Shown here in pieces: positions 12,235 to 25,248 of a DNA stretch of 64,000 nt; the first letter of the stretch is position 1, and each line of letters begins with the position of its first letter. Position numbers and translations under genes: made by a program. Origin of the DNA: Allodiplogaster sudhausi (taxonomy: Eukaryota; Nematoda; Chromadorea; Rhabditida; Diplogasteridae); the NCBI GenBank assembly GCA_945643635.1, contig CALZFC010000356.1, positions 1,540,001 to 1,604,000 on the forward strand, written 5' to 3'. Under the pieces are notes generated by a model, which saw only the letters and a list, made by a program, of their open reading frames with translations, had not been told where the DNA came from and did no database searches.

Positions 12235-14745
12235 CTTCTCACTTACAGTAACAGCTTAATCAATCGAGAGGTTTGAGCACCTTTGCAATTTATCCAATTG
12301 TCTTCAAGACTGCCGATGAATGGGGCCATTATCAAAGAATATTCCCCAGACATGACCTCATCAAAGTTCGAGACAAGAAAGAAATTGTTATCAATCCTTA
12401 AAAACCAACGAAACAACAGTTTTTGCAACAATTTTATGCAAGAGAAATGATTCGCGTTAAATGATTAAAGTCTGTATAAGGGATGAAGTCTTTAAAATGC
12501 ACTGAAGAAAACCAAAAAGATATTGAAAGAACATAGGGTGACAGAGCGGGGAGGTCGGTAAATGTCACCCTTTCATTAAAGTGCTTCAATGACAGCTTTA
12601 ATAAAGGGAAGAATGCCCTGGCACGTGCTTTGTAATCCCCTTCCTCTTTGAGAGATGAAATGTTTCCGATACGAGATATTCCCGCCTACTTTCTTCTCAC
12701 CTGATACAAAAGCTCCCTCATCAAAACAAAGACTCTGGCCAATGTATGCGCGTGAAGTCACATTTTTAAAAACCTTTTCTCTGAATATGTTTCTTTTGAC
12801 ATAAAGTCTAAACTACTTGATAACAGTGGAGGTGAAACTTTGGTTTATTTGCACATACTTAGAAAAATATGAATCTTAAATACCTATCCCCAAGTAGGAT
12901 ACGCAACCGCTGTCGATGTCTGTTCCTGTTCTACAGATAATATGTGGGCGTGGCCTACATATATCAGGAAGTCCGTGAATGCACATCCGTCTGCTCAAAA
13001 ATTAGTGAACTCTGAATAGCAGGCCTCGGAAAAAGGGCGATAACGAGTTCATAAGCTGTCAATGTTTGCCGGGTTCATCTGCTGTAAAGCATGTACCTTA
13101 TGCCCAGTTACTAGAATCCACTTGACAAGTGTACTTCGCGTCATTTTTCTCTGCAGTGTATCTGAATTTGGCAGTGGAAAATTTTGAGGACATACAGCGA
13201 TGGAAGGTATGAATGCGCATGAATGCTACTTGATTTTCTTACTAGCTAGCGAAATAGTCATCTCAATTAGACGGAAGAGTCGAAACTTCAGTAGTGAAAG
13301 GACTCGGTACATTTCTATATTTCTTAATCATAAAGTTTGGCAGTTTTTTAAAGGACCTTATCATTCATAATTAAAATGCTGGGTTCAAAATAACAAACCA
13401 CAAAGAGAGAGTGCGGCAACGCAGTCAACGAGCGAATTGTCTTTGAAACTGATGAAGAAATGGAAAATTCTCTTGAATATTCTACGAATGTGATCACATC
13501 AAAGGTCGAGACGTGAAAGAAATGTCTTTTATCAATCTTTAAAAGCCAACAAAGCCAAAGACTTTGCAACGCATCAATGAAATCAGAGCTCCTCTTAGTT
13601 AAACAATTAATGTCTGCATCCAGAAAAAAGACTTTAGAACACACTGAAAACCACTAAGATATCGGAAAAACGTATGTATGTATATATGTTGACGGAGAGG
13701 GAGGGCATGCCTATGTCCCTCTTTAATAAAAGTGGTTCAATCACCACTTTAATAAATGGGAAGAATGTCCTGACGCCGATCTTTATAATCTCCTACCTTT
13801 TTAGAGATTATATTTTTTCGATTTGAAATATACCCGCCTATGAACATCGTTCTCACCTGATACAAAGCTGCTTCATCAAAACAAAGACTATGGCCAGTGC
13901 ATTCGCGTGAAATCTCTTTTTTTTATACTTCTTCCCTGAATATGTTTCTTTGTGACATAATGCACAATCTACCAGTGGAGGTGAAACATTGTTTTTGTAC
14001 ATAGTTCGAAAAACATGAATCTTACATGCTCAAGGAGGTTGCGAAACCGTTGCCGCAGTCTGTTCCTATTTCTCTACAACGTTGGCGTGGCTTTAGAATG
14101 ATAATGAAGCATTAATTTGGAACCTATTCGCACGGTTGGATTCACGGGTGACATTCTTTTTTCATGGCCCAGTCAACTTTCTGTTGATGTCTTCTTTCAA
14201 AGATTATGTAAGAAAATTTGCTGCTAGATTATGCAGAAAGATAAAGTTCATTGACGTCAATCCTTTTCAGCTCACAATCAGTTCAGCTGAAAATTTTAAT
14301 TTCCGTAGTCCAAACGTCTTTTTTTTAATTGCAAGTTGAATTACAGCTTGTCGTTTTATTGCTGTTACAAAATCATTTTCCTCAATTCACTTAAAATTTC
14401 ATAACTATACGAGTGAGTCTAGTTTTTTCTCGTAACAGGAGCATATCGCCCTTTGCTCTTGCAGCATTATGCACTCCAGAAGGACATCGCGTTTCTGTAA
14501 AGTTTACTCAGACTTAAGTTGTCTAATAATAAATATGTACGTACAATCGAAACTTATGCACCGATTGCTGATAAAACTAAAAATCTATTTGCCAATCATT
14601 GTACATTAGTTTATTATAAATATTTTAGTATTAGTAACTGAATAATAACGGCTAAATGTGGAATAATGTTGTAAAGGCGAAAATTCTACGGACAGCAAAT
14701 GTTTTAGCACATTCCAAAAATTTTTGGTTAAGATTCCACAACATA
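12235..14745. other. GPCR intergenic DNA with exon-1 relic and conserved hairpins
   Basis: Space upstream of copy 1 and downstream of copy 2. A relic of GPCR exon 1 lies at about 13398-13434 (minus), truncated after the C-A-A-L-S part. Hairpin-forming sequences occur at about 12573-12607 and 13722-13757 (arms of the type TTTAATAAAAGTGGT / ACCACTTTAATAAA). A dispersed repeat at 14105-14420 matches 2055-2330. No intact gene seen. Confidence 0.6.
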
Positions 14746-17041
14746 TTAGAGATTCGTCCGCCGCAGCTGCTCCCTGCGGCAGAGCAGCACATTTTTTAGT
14801 GCGCGCCTGCCACTCCCACCTCCCAGCGTGTATGCAGTGAACTTGGAGTACTGCACAATTGCCGCAAAGGCGCTGATCAACGCGCTGTACTCGAATAGAG
14901 GCCAGCTAAAATATCTTCTTTTTTGCCATAACAAGACGATTCTCGGCTCGGCGCTGCGAACGAATCGGACTAGATCGCGGCTCGCCAGGCTGGTTTGACT
15001 AGGACAATCATTTCCCTTGACTAGGATGCTTATGACGCACTTTTGTAGAGTTTGCAAGGCTTGTGTTTTAGGGTTTATATTCTGAGAAATACGTTCTTTT
15101 CTCCCATACCTTTTATCACATCCTCTCCATCCCAAAACAGAAGGTCTTTATTTGTTGACAGTACCCAATCTTGGAGATAGCTTGCATACAACAATGTGGG
15201 TAGGATGAGTTGAAAGAAAGATGGAGAGAGGCAGAGATAAATCTAGAGAGTAAGAAGATGGGTGTGAAGTAAGGTCGAGAAAATAAGAGGAATGGGGCCC
15301 TATTACATAGGTGCAATATTTTTGCTCAGAATAATTCAAATATGTCAGCATTTTTTATGTCATGTCCTATCAATAGCATTCATAACATACATAGTTAAAC
15401 TCCTTTCTTATCTAGGTGAGATATGATATCATGACCAAAATAAGAATGAAAAGAGCTCACAACGCTCGAATGAATCGATGAGACGTGGTCGACTCTATGA
15501 AACCGCTCACCTGAAAAATAACGTCATTTTCAGTCAGAAAAAAAATACTAAAAATACTAGAAGTGCTGACCTTCTCCGTGGGTCCATTCAAGCAGAAGGA
15601 ATTGTTAACAAGCCATGAAGTGACTGAATGAAAACATACTTACCAATCGACATTTGATTCTTTTGTCGTCGCGGAAGTTGCATTCGCCGAAGAATGCAAA
15701 TGTCGCAGAAGACCATAAGAGTCACACAAGAGATCTCAAAGGCAATGTTGATGTGCTTATCCGTATTGAACCCCACTTTCTTTGCCTCAACTAGCAATAA
15801 GCGAAGCTCGTAAATAGGCTTGTAGTTATTTCATTCCTGGATATGTACATGCCAGGCACAAAAAAACTACATTCACACATCACATTGACGAGAAAACAAC
15901 GGTCTTCTCATGCTTGAATGATATAAAGAATGTAAAAAAAATATAGTCAAACATGCAATGTTAAAGGTGGAGTAGGCTGCTGACCCGGGCTTGGTAAAGT
16001 CAAAGGCCCAGAAGTTTCCAGAGATGTAGTATCTGACAATGAGTGCAATTATGCATTTGAGACTCTTGAAAAAAATTAAAACTAAGATATGAAAATTCAG
16101 GAACGAAAACTGATGCTTACTTGATGTCGCAGCATTCCGTGTGAAGGGGTGCCGTAATAGCCGCGGCGCCAACGATCAAAAAAACGATCGGCGGAAAGGC
16201 ATGTCGCGGTCGTAGACAGCGGAAGTTAATGGGCGAAAAGACGGCAGCGAGGTGGAAGAGAGCAATCACAGGCAGGGAGAGCAGCTGTGCGAACCAACGG
16301 CCGTTGATGACGAGGATCAGCAAGGAGTGCCATGGCTCGCCAGCTAGAATGATTAATTTATTGACAAGTTTTCTCTTTTGCTTTTGCAGCCCACGTATGG
16401 CTAGCTGAAAAGAGTACTTGAAAAAAATTGTGTAAACTCTTATTCACCAAGCACTTCCGTTCCGATGACGTCACTCGGCACGTCGTGCGCGAGCGTCGCG
16501 GCGAGAGCGATGATGTCGAGCATTATCATTGCCTGGCAAAGCACGAGCACCGGCGAGGCGCGCGCAACGCGGGCACCAGTTGGATCTGGCCAAGACAGAA
16601 ATAGAATATTTCAATCGTGAAAATAGAATATTCCAACCGGGATAATAGATTATTCCAATCTGTAGATTAGAATATTCCGACCGGAATAATAGAAAATCCC
16701 ATCCGGGATAAAAGAATATTCCAACCAGGATAGTAGAATATTCCAACCATGAAAATATATTACTCCAACCGGAATAATAGAATACTCCAACCGAGATAAT
16801 AGAATATTCTAATTGGGTATAACAGTTACAATTTCATATCGTAATCCATTAGCGCATATAATCCCACGAATTTTTTTAAGTCTTAAAGAGACATTAGAAG
16901 GCCTTAACATACATACATACATATACTTCGTTCAATTAAAATCCTGCGTTTAAAATCACAAACCACAAGGACAGAGAGCGCGGCAACGAGCGCCTGGCCA
17001 CCGTAGCTCACGGCGAAACAGAGCCACCAGGACGGAATCAT
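14746..17041 (-). pseudogene. seven-transmembrane receptor-like gene, copy 2, broken
   Basis: Same exon order as copy 1: E1 from ATG at 17041 (two residues shorter), E2 about 16583-16448, E3 about 16345-16135, E4 about 16033-15960, E5 about 15760-15650 (AFEISCVTLMVFCDICILRR with a clean GTAAGT donor), E6 about 15523-15473, E7 about 14999-14937, E8 14905-14746. Damage: E4 loses the bases that encode the end of its helix plus the donor (reads ATTGCATGTTTGAC where the others have a CTGCAGGTTTGAC donor), and E7 lacks the TM6-coding part so that the frame runs from the R-S-A-E-P-R segment directly into E8 flank. A helix is missing, so a working receptor is unlikely. Confidence 0.75.
16605..16812. 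repeat. 22-bp GAATATTC minisatellite, intron 1 of GPCR copy 2
   Basis: About nine units of the same type as at 11641-12010 (AATAGAATATTCCAACCGGG), in the homologous intron. Confidence 0.9.
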
Positions 17042-18253
17042 CTTCACACTAACAGTAACAGCTTAATCAACGAGAGCATAGAGAAACTTATGAATCTAGA
17101 AATGAAAATGAATCGGACCATTCTCAATGAATATTCTCCAAACAAGATCAAAGTACGAGACATGATAGAAATGTATTTTATCAATGTTTAAAAGGCGTCA
17201 AAGCAGCCATTTTTTCAACGGTTCAATGAAAGCACTCCATTTAGATTAAATTATTAATGTTTTTTTACGGAATAAAGATATCGAAAGAATAGAGGTTGAC
17301 GGAGACTGCCAATGCCCCTTTTCATTAAAGTGGTTCAAGCACCACTTTAATAAAAATAAAATGCTCTAAAACGTGCTTTATATTCTTCTATCTGTTTAAA
17401 GATGAAATTTTTACGATATGAAATATACCCGCCTAAATTTTTTATCACCTGATAGAAAAGCTCCCTCAACCAAACAAAAATTCTGGCCAATGTGTGCGCG
17501 TGAAGTCACAGTTTTTTTTAAACCTTTCCCTGAATATTTTTCTTTATGACATAAAGTATGAACTAATTCATAGCAGTGGAGGTTAAACTTTGGTTTTTGT
17601 ACATACTTAGAAAAAAACATGAAGCATACATACCTATCCCTAATAAGTAGGATTGGTCGAGGTCACTTCCTATTTATATACACACGTATGTACCTATCTA
17701 TATATGTATGGTGGGCGAGGCCAACATATTTCAGAAATTCCATGAAGCCCTTCCGTATGCTCAAAAATTATCAGAAATGCAAGTATGGTAAAAAGGGGCG
17801 ATAACGAATTAGTAATCTGGAAATTTTGGACGGGTTCAACTGCTATAATGTTCTTAAAGTGCCCAGTTACCAGATTCCATGTGACAAATGCACTTCTCGT
17901 CATTTTTCGCTGCTTCTCCGTTTGATGACATCGTCCGATTCATGTGTAGTATGTGTGAATAACTAACGGTGTGGCAATGACACATTTAGGTACATGCAGC
18001 GATGGAGGGTATGAATGCATCGTGATTGTCTTACTTGCTAGCGCAATAGTCATGTCAATTAGTCCGAAATGTCAGAAGTTCTCAATAGTGAAAGGACACG
18101 GTAGATTTGTCTATTCCTTAATCATTTAGTTTGGAAGTTTTTTTTAAAAGACCTTGTCCGTGAACTATGTATGTAGTATATCGGGCACGTTCCGTCTTCA
18201 TTCTTGAACTAGGACCAATTATTTTTTTCCTGTTGGATTCAGGCCTATGCCGA
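17042..18253. other. upstream flank of GPCR copy 2
   Basis: Repeats the flank of copy 1: a hairpin at about 17322-17355, the conserved block near 17455-17515 (CAAAAATTCTGGCCAATGTG) and the GGGCG motif near 17713. No gene seen. Confidence 0.5.
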
Positions 18254-18321
18254 CTGTCCTGGTAAAGCAGAGGGTCGCTCTCGTAAAGAAAAGGGCGCAG
18301 GTTAAATTCGTGCAGCTGGCA
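18254..18321 (+). pseudogene. degenerate tRNA-Thr copy
   Basis: Clear similarity to the tRNA 80 bp downstream across the anticodon arm, T arm and acceptor, but with substitutions that change the anticodon loop to CTCGTAA and disrupt the T loop (GGTTAAATTC). It pairs with the fragment at 8776-8823 in the first block. Confidence 0.65.
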
Positions 18322-18397
18322 ATATATTTTTTTTGGTGTCCGATTCTGATACTATAGACGGACAAACGTTATGTTGAGCTGCTTTTTCCCTCAAATC

Positions 18398-18469
18398 GCC
18401 ACCTTAGCTTAGAGGCAGAGCGTCGCTCTTGTAAAGCGAAGGTCGCAGGTTCGATTCCTGCAGGTGGCA
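18398..18469 (+). tRNA. tRNA-Thr(UGU)
   Basis: Full cloverleaf of 72 nt with discriminator A: acceptor GCCACCT/AGGTGGC, D arm GCTT..GAGC, anticodon stem TCGCT/AGCGA with loop CTTGTAA (anticodon TGT at 18430-18432), T arm GCAGG-TTCGATT-CCTGC matching the B-box GGTTCGATTCC. A T-run (18472-18476) follows as a Pol III terminator. No intron. Located just downstream of GPCR copy 3, in the same place as the damaged copy beside GPCR copy 1. Confidence 0.93.
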
Positions 18470-18878
18470 ACTTTTTGGATCTGAATTTAGCTGGTGACTT
18501 CGAAATTTGCGCGATTTCCCTGCCGGCTTCGTTCTGGTGAAAGACCAATGAAATATTTCCAGTTGGATCCCAGGTCTCTGTTCACGTCAATTGGACAAAG
18601 CTTGTTTCGAACTTGCTTACTTATAGTCATAAGAAAATTCTGATGTAATCGAATTTACCTGGTTTATTTCATAAATCTCCTAAGTCTGTTCATCCCGAAC
18701 ATTTTAGTATTCGTAGCAGAATAATAACGGATACATGTAACATTCTGCGAAATAGCGCTCTTTTTTGGAATAGTGCATGTATACATATGTAATGTGCATA
18801 ATTCAATTGAGAAAAGTGGTATTAAAATGTTCTTTTCATTCATGATGTAATAGCAGATAGATCATTCCACGTCACATC

Positions 18879-21800
18879 TCAAAGATTCGTCAGCCGCAGC
18901 TGCTGCCAGCGACAGAGCAGCGCGTTTTGCAGTGCGCGCCGGCCATTTCCGCCTCCCAGCGTGTACGCAGTGAACTTGGAGTACTGCACAATGCCGGCAA
19001 AGGCGCTGATCAACGCGCTGTACTCGAATGGAGGCCAGCTAAAATATCTTCTTTTTCTTGCTAAACTAAAAAATAATGTCTTTAAACTTTAGTTATATTA
19101 AGTAGTTGTTGTTGAAATTCTTTGGTTTCTTTCCAGTCAGAACACGAAAAATGAAGTACGAACAAGACGCGCGTATTGAAGACGAGCGTCGGGAAGATGT
19201 AGGCGGCGGAGAGGACGAGGAAGCTGATGGCGAGACGATTCTCGGCTCGACGCTGCGAACGATTCTGACTAGATCGCTTCTCGCCAGGCTGGTTTGACTA
19301 GGACAATTATGACGTACTTTTTAGAATTTTTGAGTTTGTCAGCATGGTTTGTTTTCTGAGCTCTCTTCAATTGTGGAACGAATGTGAGATAGGACAAAAT
19401 AGAGATGTCCATCCAATTTTTGGGCAACAATAATGCAAAAATGTAAGCATTTCGTATCATCTTCTATCAATAGCATGATTTGTCCAACTCCTTTCTTCTC
19501 TAGATAAGGTATGACTTCATTATCAAAAATAATGACAAAATGACTTACAACACTCGAATGAACCGAAGAAACGTGAACGAGTCCTCCTGAACCATATAAT
19601 CAGTTTTTCACAGTTTTTCAAGTCAGGTGAAGAAAAATACTTGAAGTGACGTTCGAAGAAAGACCTTTTCCATAGGTCAATTGAAACATAAGGTAATGTT
19701 AACAAGCCACGAAGTGGCCAAATGACAACAAGCGTACCAGTAGAGGCTTCATGCTTGTGCCGTCGTTGAAGTCGCATTCGCCAAAGAATGCAAAGGTCGC
19801 AGAAGACTATTAAAGTTACGCAACAGATCTCAAAGGCAACATTGATAGGCATATCTATTGTTATTGTTAGGCCTCTTTCTTTGTCTCAACCACAACGAAG
19901 CTCGTAAATAAACTTGTAGTTATTTCATTCCAGGATGTGTGAAACCAGATACAAAAAAAGAAAAGATTTTCGTACATCACATGATCGAGTAGGAACAAAA
20001 AACTTCTCATGCTTGAACAATAAGAAGAATGTTTAAGACAGGATGTCCATAAGACTCGAGGGCCATATTATGACCTGCATTAGGAATTTTTTTTTCGAGT
20101 TTGTTCACCAAAATAGGGTACAGTATACAACTCGACGTGGCCAACAAAATAGGCTATATTTCGAACTTGAAAAAAATTTTCCGTGCGGGACCCGGTGCAC
20201 CAATGTTTAAAATTTCACTTGTCATAACTCGCTTAAAACACGTTATTAGACAACCATCGAGGTATCATTGGATAGCTTTTTTAAGGGGCTTTAATTTTCA
20301 AGTTGATGATGTTTTCATAAAATTTCATCTTGGCCCTAAAATACGGCCCTGAATATTTTCGAATGCAGTTTTTCGCCAAATTAAGTATTTTATGCTCATT
20401 TCCACACAACCGCTCCTACATAGGCTTAAAGTGCGTAAAATTTGCTACAACATATGTTTCTTTTAAAAAAATTGAAGGTCCCGGACTATGGTTCCAAAGC
20501 GCTTAAATATGCTCCAGTGTAAACTGTAACACCGTGCAAGCTCATTCTTCGATCGATAACTGCGCTCAATATCAATATTACAAAATCGTAAGTATATCAT
20601 CTAACAGCTCTCACGGAGGTCTTCAAATGTTACATACATACTTTTATTGAAAAGTTTCAATTTATATGGGAAATTTCGTTCTGTATAATTAGAAGGCTTA
20701 AAAATCTACTTTAAAAACATTTTCGTCTGTCGAAACATATATCATAAGAAAGAGGATGAAATTTGGTACAAGATGAACCCCTTTCAATGGAATTCCATGC
20801 ATACGATCTTTTTTTATAAGCCATAATAGTAGTATAACAAGGCCTTAAGGGAAAAACTGTAGAAAAAAAGGATTGGAATGTTCTAATTCGAATAACCTAA
20901 AATGTAAATTCTTGGGCGAAATAACAGCGACGCTACTGGCGCTACTTTTATGATTTATAACAAAAGATCGTATGCATGGAATTCCATTGAAAAGGGTTAA
21001 TCTTGTAGAAAATTTCATCCTCTTTCTTATGATGTATGTTTCGATAGGCGAAAATGTTTTTAAAGTAGTTTTTTAAGCCTTCTAATTGTACAGAACGAAA
21101 TTTTCCATATAAATTGAAACTTTTCAATAAAATTATGTATGTAACATTTGAAGACCTCCGTGAGAGCTGTTAGATGATATACTTACGATTTTGTAATATT
21201 GACATTGAGCGCAGTTATCGATCGAAGAATGAGCTTGCACGGTGTTACAGTTTACACTGGAGCATATTTAAGCGTTTTGGAACCATAGTCCGGGACCTTC
21301 AATTTTTTTGAAAGAAACATATGTTGTAGCAAATTTTACGCACTTTAAGCCTATGTAGGAGCGGATGTGTGGAAATGAGCATAAAATACTTAATTTGGCG
21401 AAAAACTGCATTCGAAAATATTCAGGGCCGTATTTTAGGGCCAAGATGAAATTTTATGAAAACATCATCAACATGAAAATTAAAGCCCCTTAAAAAAGCT
21501 ATCCAATGATACCTCGATGGTTGTCTAATAATGTGTTTTAAGCGAGTTATGACAAGTGAAAGTTTAAACATTGGTGCACCGGGTCCCGCACGGAAATTTT
21601 TTGTTTACCACGTCGAGTTGTATACTGTACCCTATTTTGGTGAACAAACTCGAAAAAAAAATTCCTAGGGCAGGCCTTGATCGAAGGATACTGACATGCT
21701 CTCTTAAAAAAAATGCTTTAGTCAAACCTGCAGGGCAATATTAAATGTGGAGAAGACTATTGATCCGGGTTTGGTAAAGTCGTAGCCCCAGTAGTTTCTA

Positions 21801-22780
21801 GAGATGTAGTATCTAAATGAAATAATGCAGATGTGAATCTTGAATAGTAAAAAGAATAAAATTATTTACTTGAATTCGCAGCATTCTGTGTGAACGGGCG
21901 TAGTTATGGCCACGGCGCCAACGATGACAAATATGATCGGTGGCAGCGCATGTTTTCTTCGTAAACGGCGGAAGTTAAGCGGTGAGAAGACGGCTACGAG
22001 GTGGAAGATTGCGAGCGCGGGCAACGAGAGAAGCTGCGCGAACCAGCGGCCATTGATGGCGAGGATCAGCATGGAATGCCATGGTTGGCCCGCTAGGATT
22101 ATTTCATGTTTGACATACTTGTTTTTATATTCTTGATGTATTGACTCGCTCTTTCAGTACCTTTCCGTTCTCGGAAAGACTTTTTTCCCAACTTATGTCT
22201 TACAATTAGCTGAAAAAAGTACTTGGAAAAGCGTAAGCGAAAAATAGTGTAAACTCTTATTCACCAAGCACTTCCGTTCCGATTACGTCACTCGGCATGT
22301 CGTGCGCGAGTGTTGCGACGAGTGCGATGACGTCGAGCACGATCATGGCCTGGCAGAGCACGAGCACCGGCGAGGCGCGCATCGCAGGCATCAGTTGGAT
22401 CTGACAAAGGCAGAAAATAGAATATTCCAACCGGGAGAGTAGAATATTCGAAACGGGAGAATAGAATATTCCAACCGGGCGGGTAGAATATTAAAACCCG
22501 GAAGATATAATACGCCAACCGAGATGAAAGCATATTTCAACGGGGAGAATAGAATATTCCAACCGGGGCTATTGTAATCTATTAACGCCATACAACTCTA
22601 ACCAAATTTCTTCAAGACTGGACGTGGCATGCCATATTGACATTAGGAGACCTTAGCATACATACATATATGTTCAACTAAAAGGTAACAAACCACAAGG
22701 ACAGAGAGCGCGGCAACGCAGCCAACGAGCGCCTGGCCACCGTAGCGCACGGCGAAACAGAGCCACCAGAACGGAGTCAT
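18879..22780 (-). CDS. seven-transmembrane receptor-like gene, copy 3
   Basis: Best-preserved member of the array. Exons: E1 22780-22694, E2 22400-22265, E3 22092-21870 (FAQLLSLPALAIFHLVAVFS), E4 21812-21728 (YWGYDFTKPGSIVFSTFN), E5 about 19853-19738 (NVAFEICCVTLIVFCDLC), E6 19586-19549, E7 19297-19164 (TM6), E8 19038-18879 (FWPPFEYS in TM7, stop TGA). Every exon length and phase fits the family scheme, but the acceptor before E5 is unclear, because the AG usable in copy 2 reads TG here. E6 is 12 nt shorter than in copy 1, in frame. Intron 4 holds a 1.6-kb palindromic element. Predicted about 325 aa membrane protein, likely a chemoreceptor-type GPCR; function inferred from topology only. Confidence 0.7.
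20081..21667. mobile_element. 1.59-kb palindromic element, TA-flanked, in GPCR copy 3 intron 4
   Basis: Arms of about 740 bp (20081-about 20826 and about 20956-21667) are near-identical inverted copies, with a centre of about 130 bp. Ends read TA-GGAATTTTTTTTTCGAG and its complement, so TA is the likely target duplication. The inner arm shares clear similarity with the centre of the element at 3579-5960 (for example around CAGAACGAAATTTTCCATA and GTTAGATGATATAC), so both belong to one family. No transposase recognised. Confidence 0.85.
22411..22567. repeat. 22-bp GAATATTC minisatellite, intron 1 of GPCR copy 3
   Basis: About seven units, the shortest of the arrays; same unit type and same intron as in the other copies. 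Confidence 0.88.
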
Positions 22781-25248
22781 CTTCACACTGAGAACGACAG
22801 ATTAGTCAATCATGAGCTTACAATTAGAGCACCTTTTTGATATATGTTTACAGTGAATATTTTCCAAAAGTGACCATTGAAAAGTTTGAGATATGTATGT
22901 ATGAAAGACATGTATCAATCTTTAAAACCCAACAAAGCTATGGTTTTTGCGACACTTGAATGAAATTAGAGCGCCCCTAGATTTTCTTATTTCTTTATTA
23001 ATATATGCACCGGAATGAAGACTTTAAAATACACTGAGTGCTACAAAGATATTAAAAGAACAGAAGTTGACGAAGAAAAGAAATCGGTCAACGTTTTATT
23101 ACATTCTTCCCTTATCATTAAATTGGCTAAATCGCCATTCGAATAAAAGGGAGGAATGTCCTCACACATATCTTATAATCTACTACTTCTTCTAGGTATG
23201 AAATTTATAAAATACATCCGTCTACATTCTGTCTATATTGTTCTCAATTTACATAAAGCACCGACATCAAAACAAAGACATATGCGCGTGAAATATCTTT
23301 TTTTAAACATTATTCACTGAATATGTTGCTTTATGCCATAAAGCAAAATCTACTTCCTGGCAGTATATAGGTGAAACTTTGGTTCTTTTTGATCATATTT
23401 TGAAAAACATGAATTTTAAATACCCATCCAAAAGTAAGAAAATAATCACTCTCAATGTCTGTTTCTATTTCTATAAATATGGTATTCAAAGTGGGCGTGG
23501 TCTTTATATTTCAAAAAAAAGTTTTAGGTAAGCACGCCTCGTTACCGTATACTTATTTTATAGCGGAAACAGACAAGGAACATACAAGACAACCTACATA
23601 TATGTAGTATATGTACTTACATATTTATCACATTTTCAACGCACGAACATCTGCTTATTACAGCCTATTATTATCTGCTTATTACAGCTTATCATTTTCA
23701 CTTAGGTATCCCATATAAAACACAACTCAGCGGCGGGACCAACCAGGTAAAAACAAGCTGTCATAATCTATTAGCGCATTTATACTCGTGCAACACAAAA
23801 AATTTCAAGACTGAAAAGAGGCTTACCTCTTGAAACTAGGAGACGATATATGTTCAATTAAAATGTTTGTTTTTTTCAAAAAAAAACCAAGAAATAACAG
23901 ACCACAAGGACAGATATTGCTTCGCCACCGTAGCGCACTGCGAAACAGAGCCACCAGAACAGAGTCTTCTTCCCACTAACAACGAAAGCTTAAACAAGCG
24001 TGAGCATAGAAGCTTTTCAATTTATACATTTGCCATCAAAACCTATCGATAAAACGAACCAGTCTCATTGAATATTCTCGAGCCGCCGTAGTAAAGTGTC
24101 TCTTCTCTTTCTCTTACTCTCTTGTCACATCATGATTGAAATGTATTTTATCAATATTACTGCCAACAAACTAAAGGTTTCTGCAACAATTGAATTAAAA
24201 TAGAGCTCCCTTAGCTTATTATTAAGATCCGCACCCGGAACGAATATGAAAAAAAAACTGAGAGCCACAAACATATCGAAAAAACAGAAGATGACTGAGA
24301 GGGCGTCTGTCAATGTCCTCTTTTATTAAAGTGGTCAAACAGCACTTTAATAAACTGGAATACCCTGAACAGGTGCTTCATAGTCTTCTTCCTATTTTAG
24401 AGATGAACAGACATCAGTACTCCTATGAGTATACTACAAAATTGACGTAAGGAGTTTAGCAGCAGGTTTGCATTCAGTGAAGCATTCATTTGGAACAATT
24501 GCATCGTTGAAGTCATACCTGACTTTCTTTTCGCCTATGCTTAATGGCCCATTCAGCTTAGTACGATGGCTTTCTAAGAATATGTAAGATACAAATTACC
24601 ACTCTTTCCGCAAGCGTGCCATTTTTTCGTTCGTTTCAATTTGTAAAAGAAATGTACCATATTCACATATGTAGCATATTGAAAAAATAACTCAGATTAT
24701 GCAGAATGTTATAGTTCATAGAAGGCAATCCATTTCGGCTCAATTCAGCCTAGCCGGCGGTATTTTATTGCCGTTTATTGATGTTACGCTATCGTTTTCT
24801 CCATTTATTTATAATTTCATAAAATAGCGAGAGGGGATAAACGTTGTTTTCATTACAGTAGCATGTCACTGCTTTGCATTTGCACCAGGATGCGCCCGAG
24901 AAGGACATACTTTTCTGTCCAGTTTAATTAAACGTGAGTTGTCTAATAATAAATAAATACAATCGAAACTTATGTACAAATGCTGACAAAACTCAAAATA
25001 TACTTGCTAAGCATTTCAAATATTGTAGTTTTAGTCGCTGAATAATAACGGTTACATGTGGCACGAGTCGAAGTAGTGCTCATATTTGGAAGAACAATAC
25101 AATACGCATAATTCACTTGCGTCAATTGCGCCGCAACAAAATATGCTGTTTTTTGAAAAATGCTATAGAATTGCAATTGTTTTAGTATATTTCGAATTGC
25201 AATTGTTTTAGTATATTTCAAATATTTTAGTTAAGTTCCCACATCATC
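22781..25248. other. GPCR intergenic DNA with exon-1 relic
   Basis: Homologous to 12235-14745. A relic of GPCR exon 1 on the minus strand at 23902-23968 keeps FWWLCFAVRYGG but its start codon reads AAG. Hairpin-like repeats occur near 23108-23145 and 24320-24355, and the dispersed repeat at 24475-24790. The segment 24890-25010 matches 14480-14600, tying copy 4 to copy 2. No intact gene. Confidence 0.6.
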
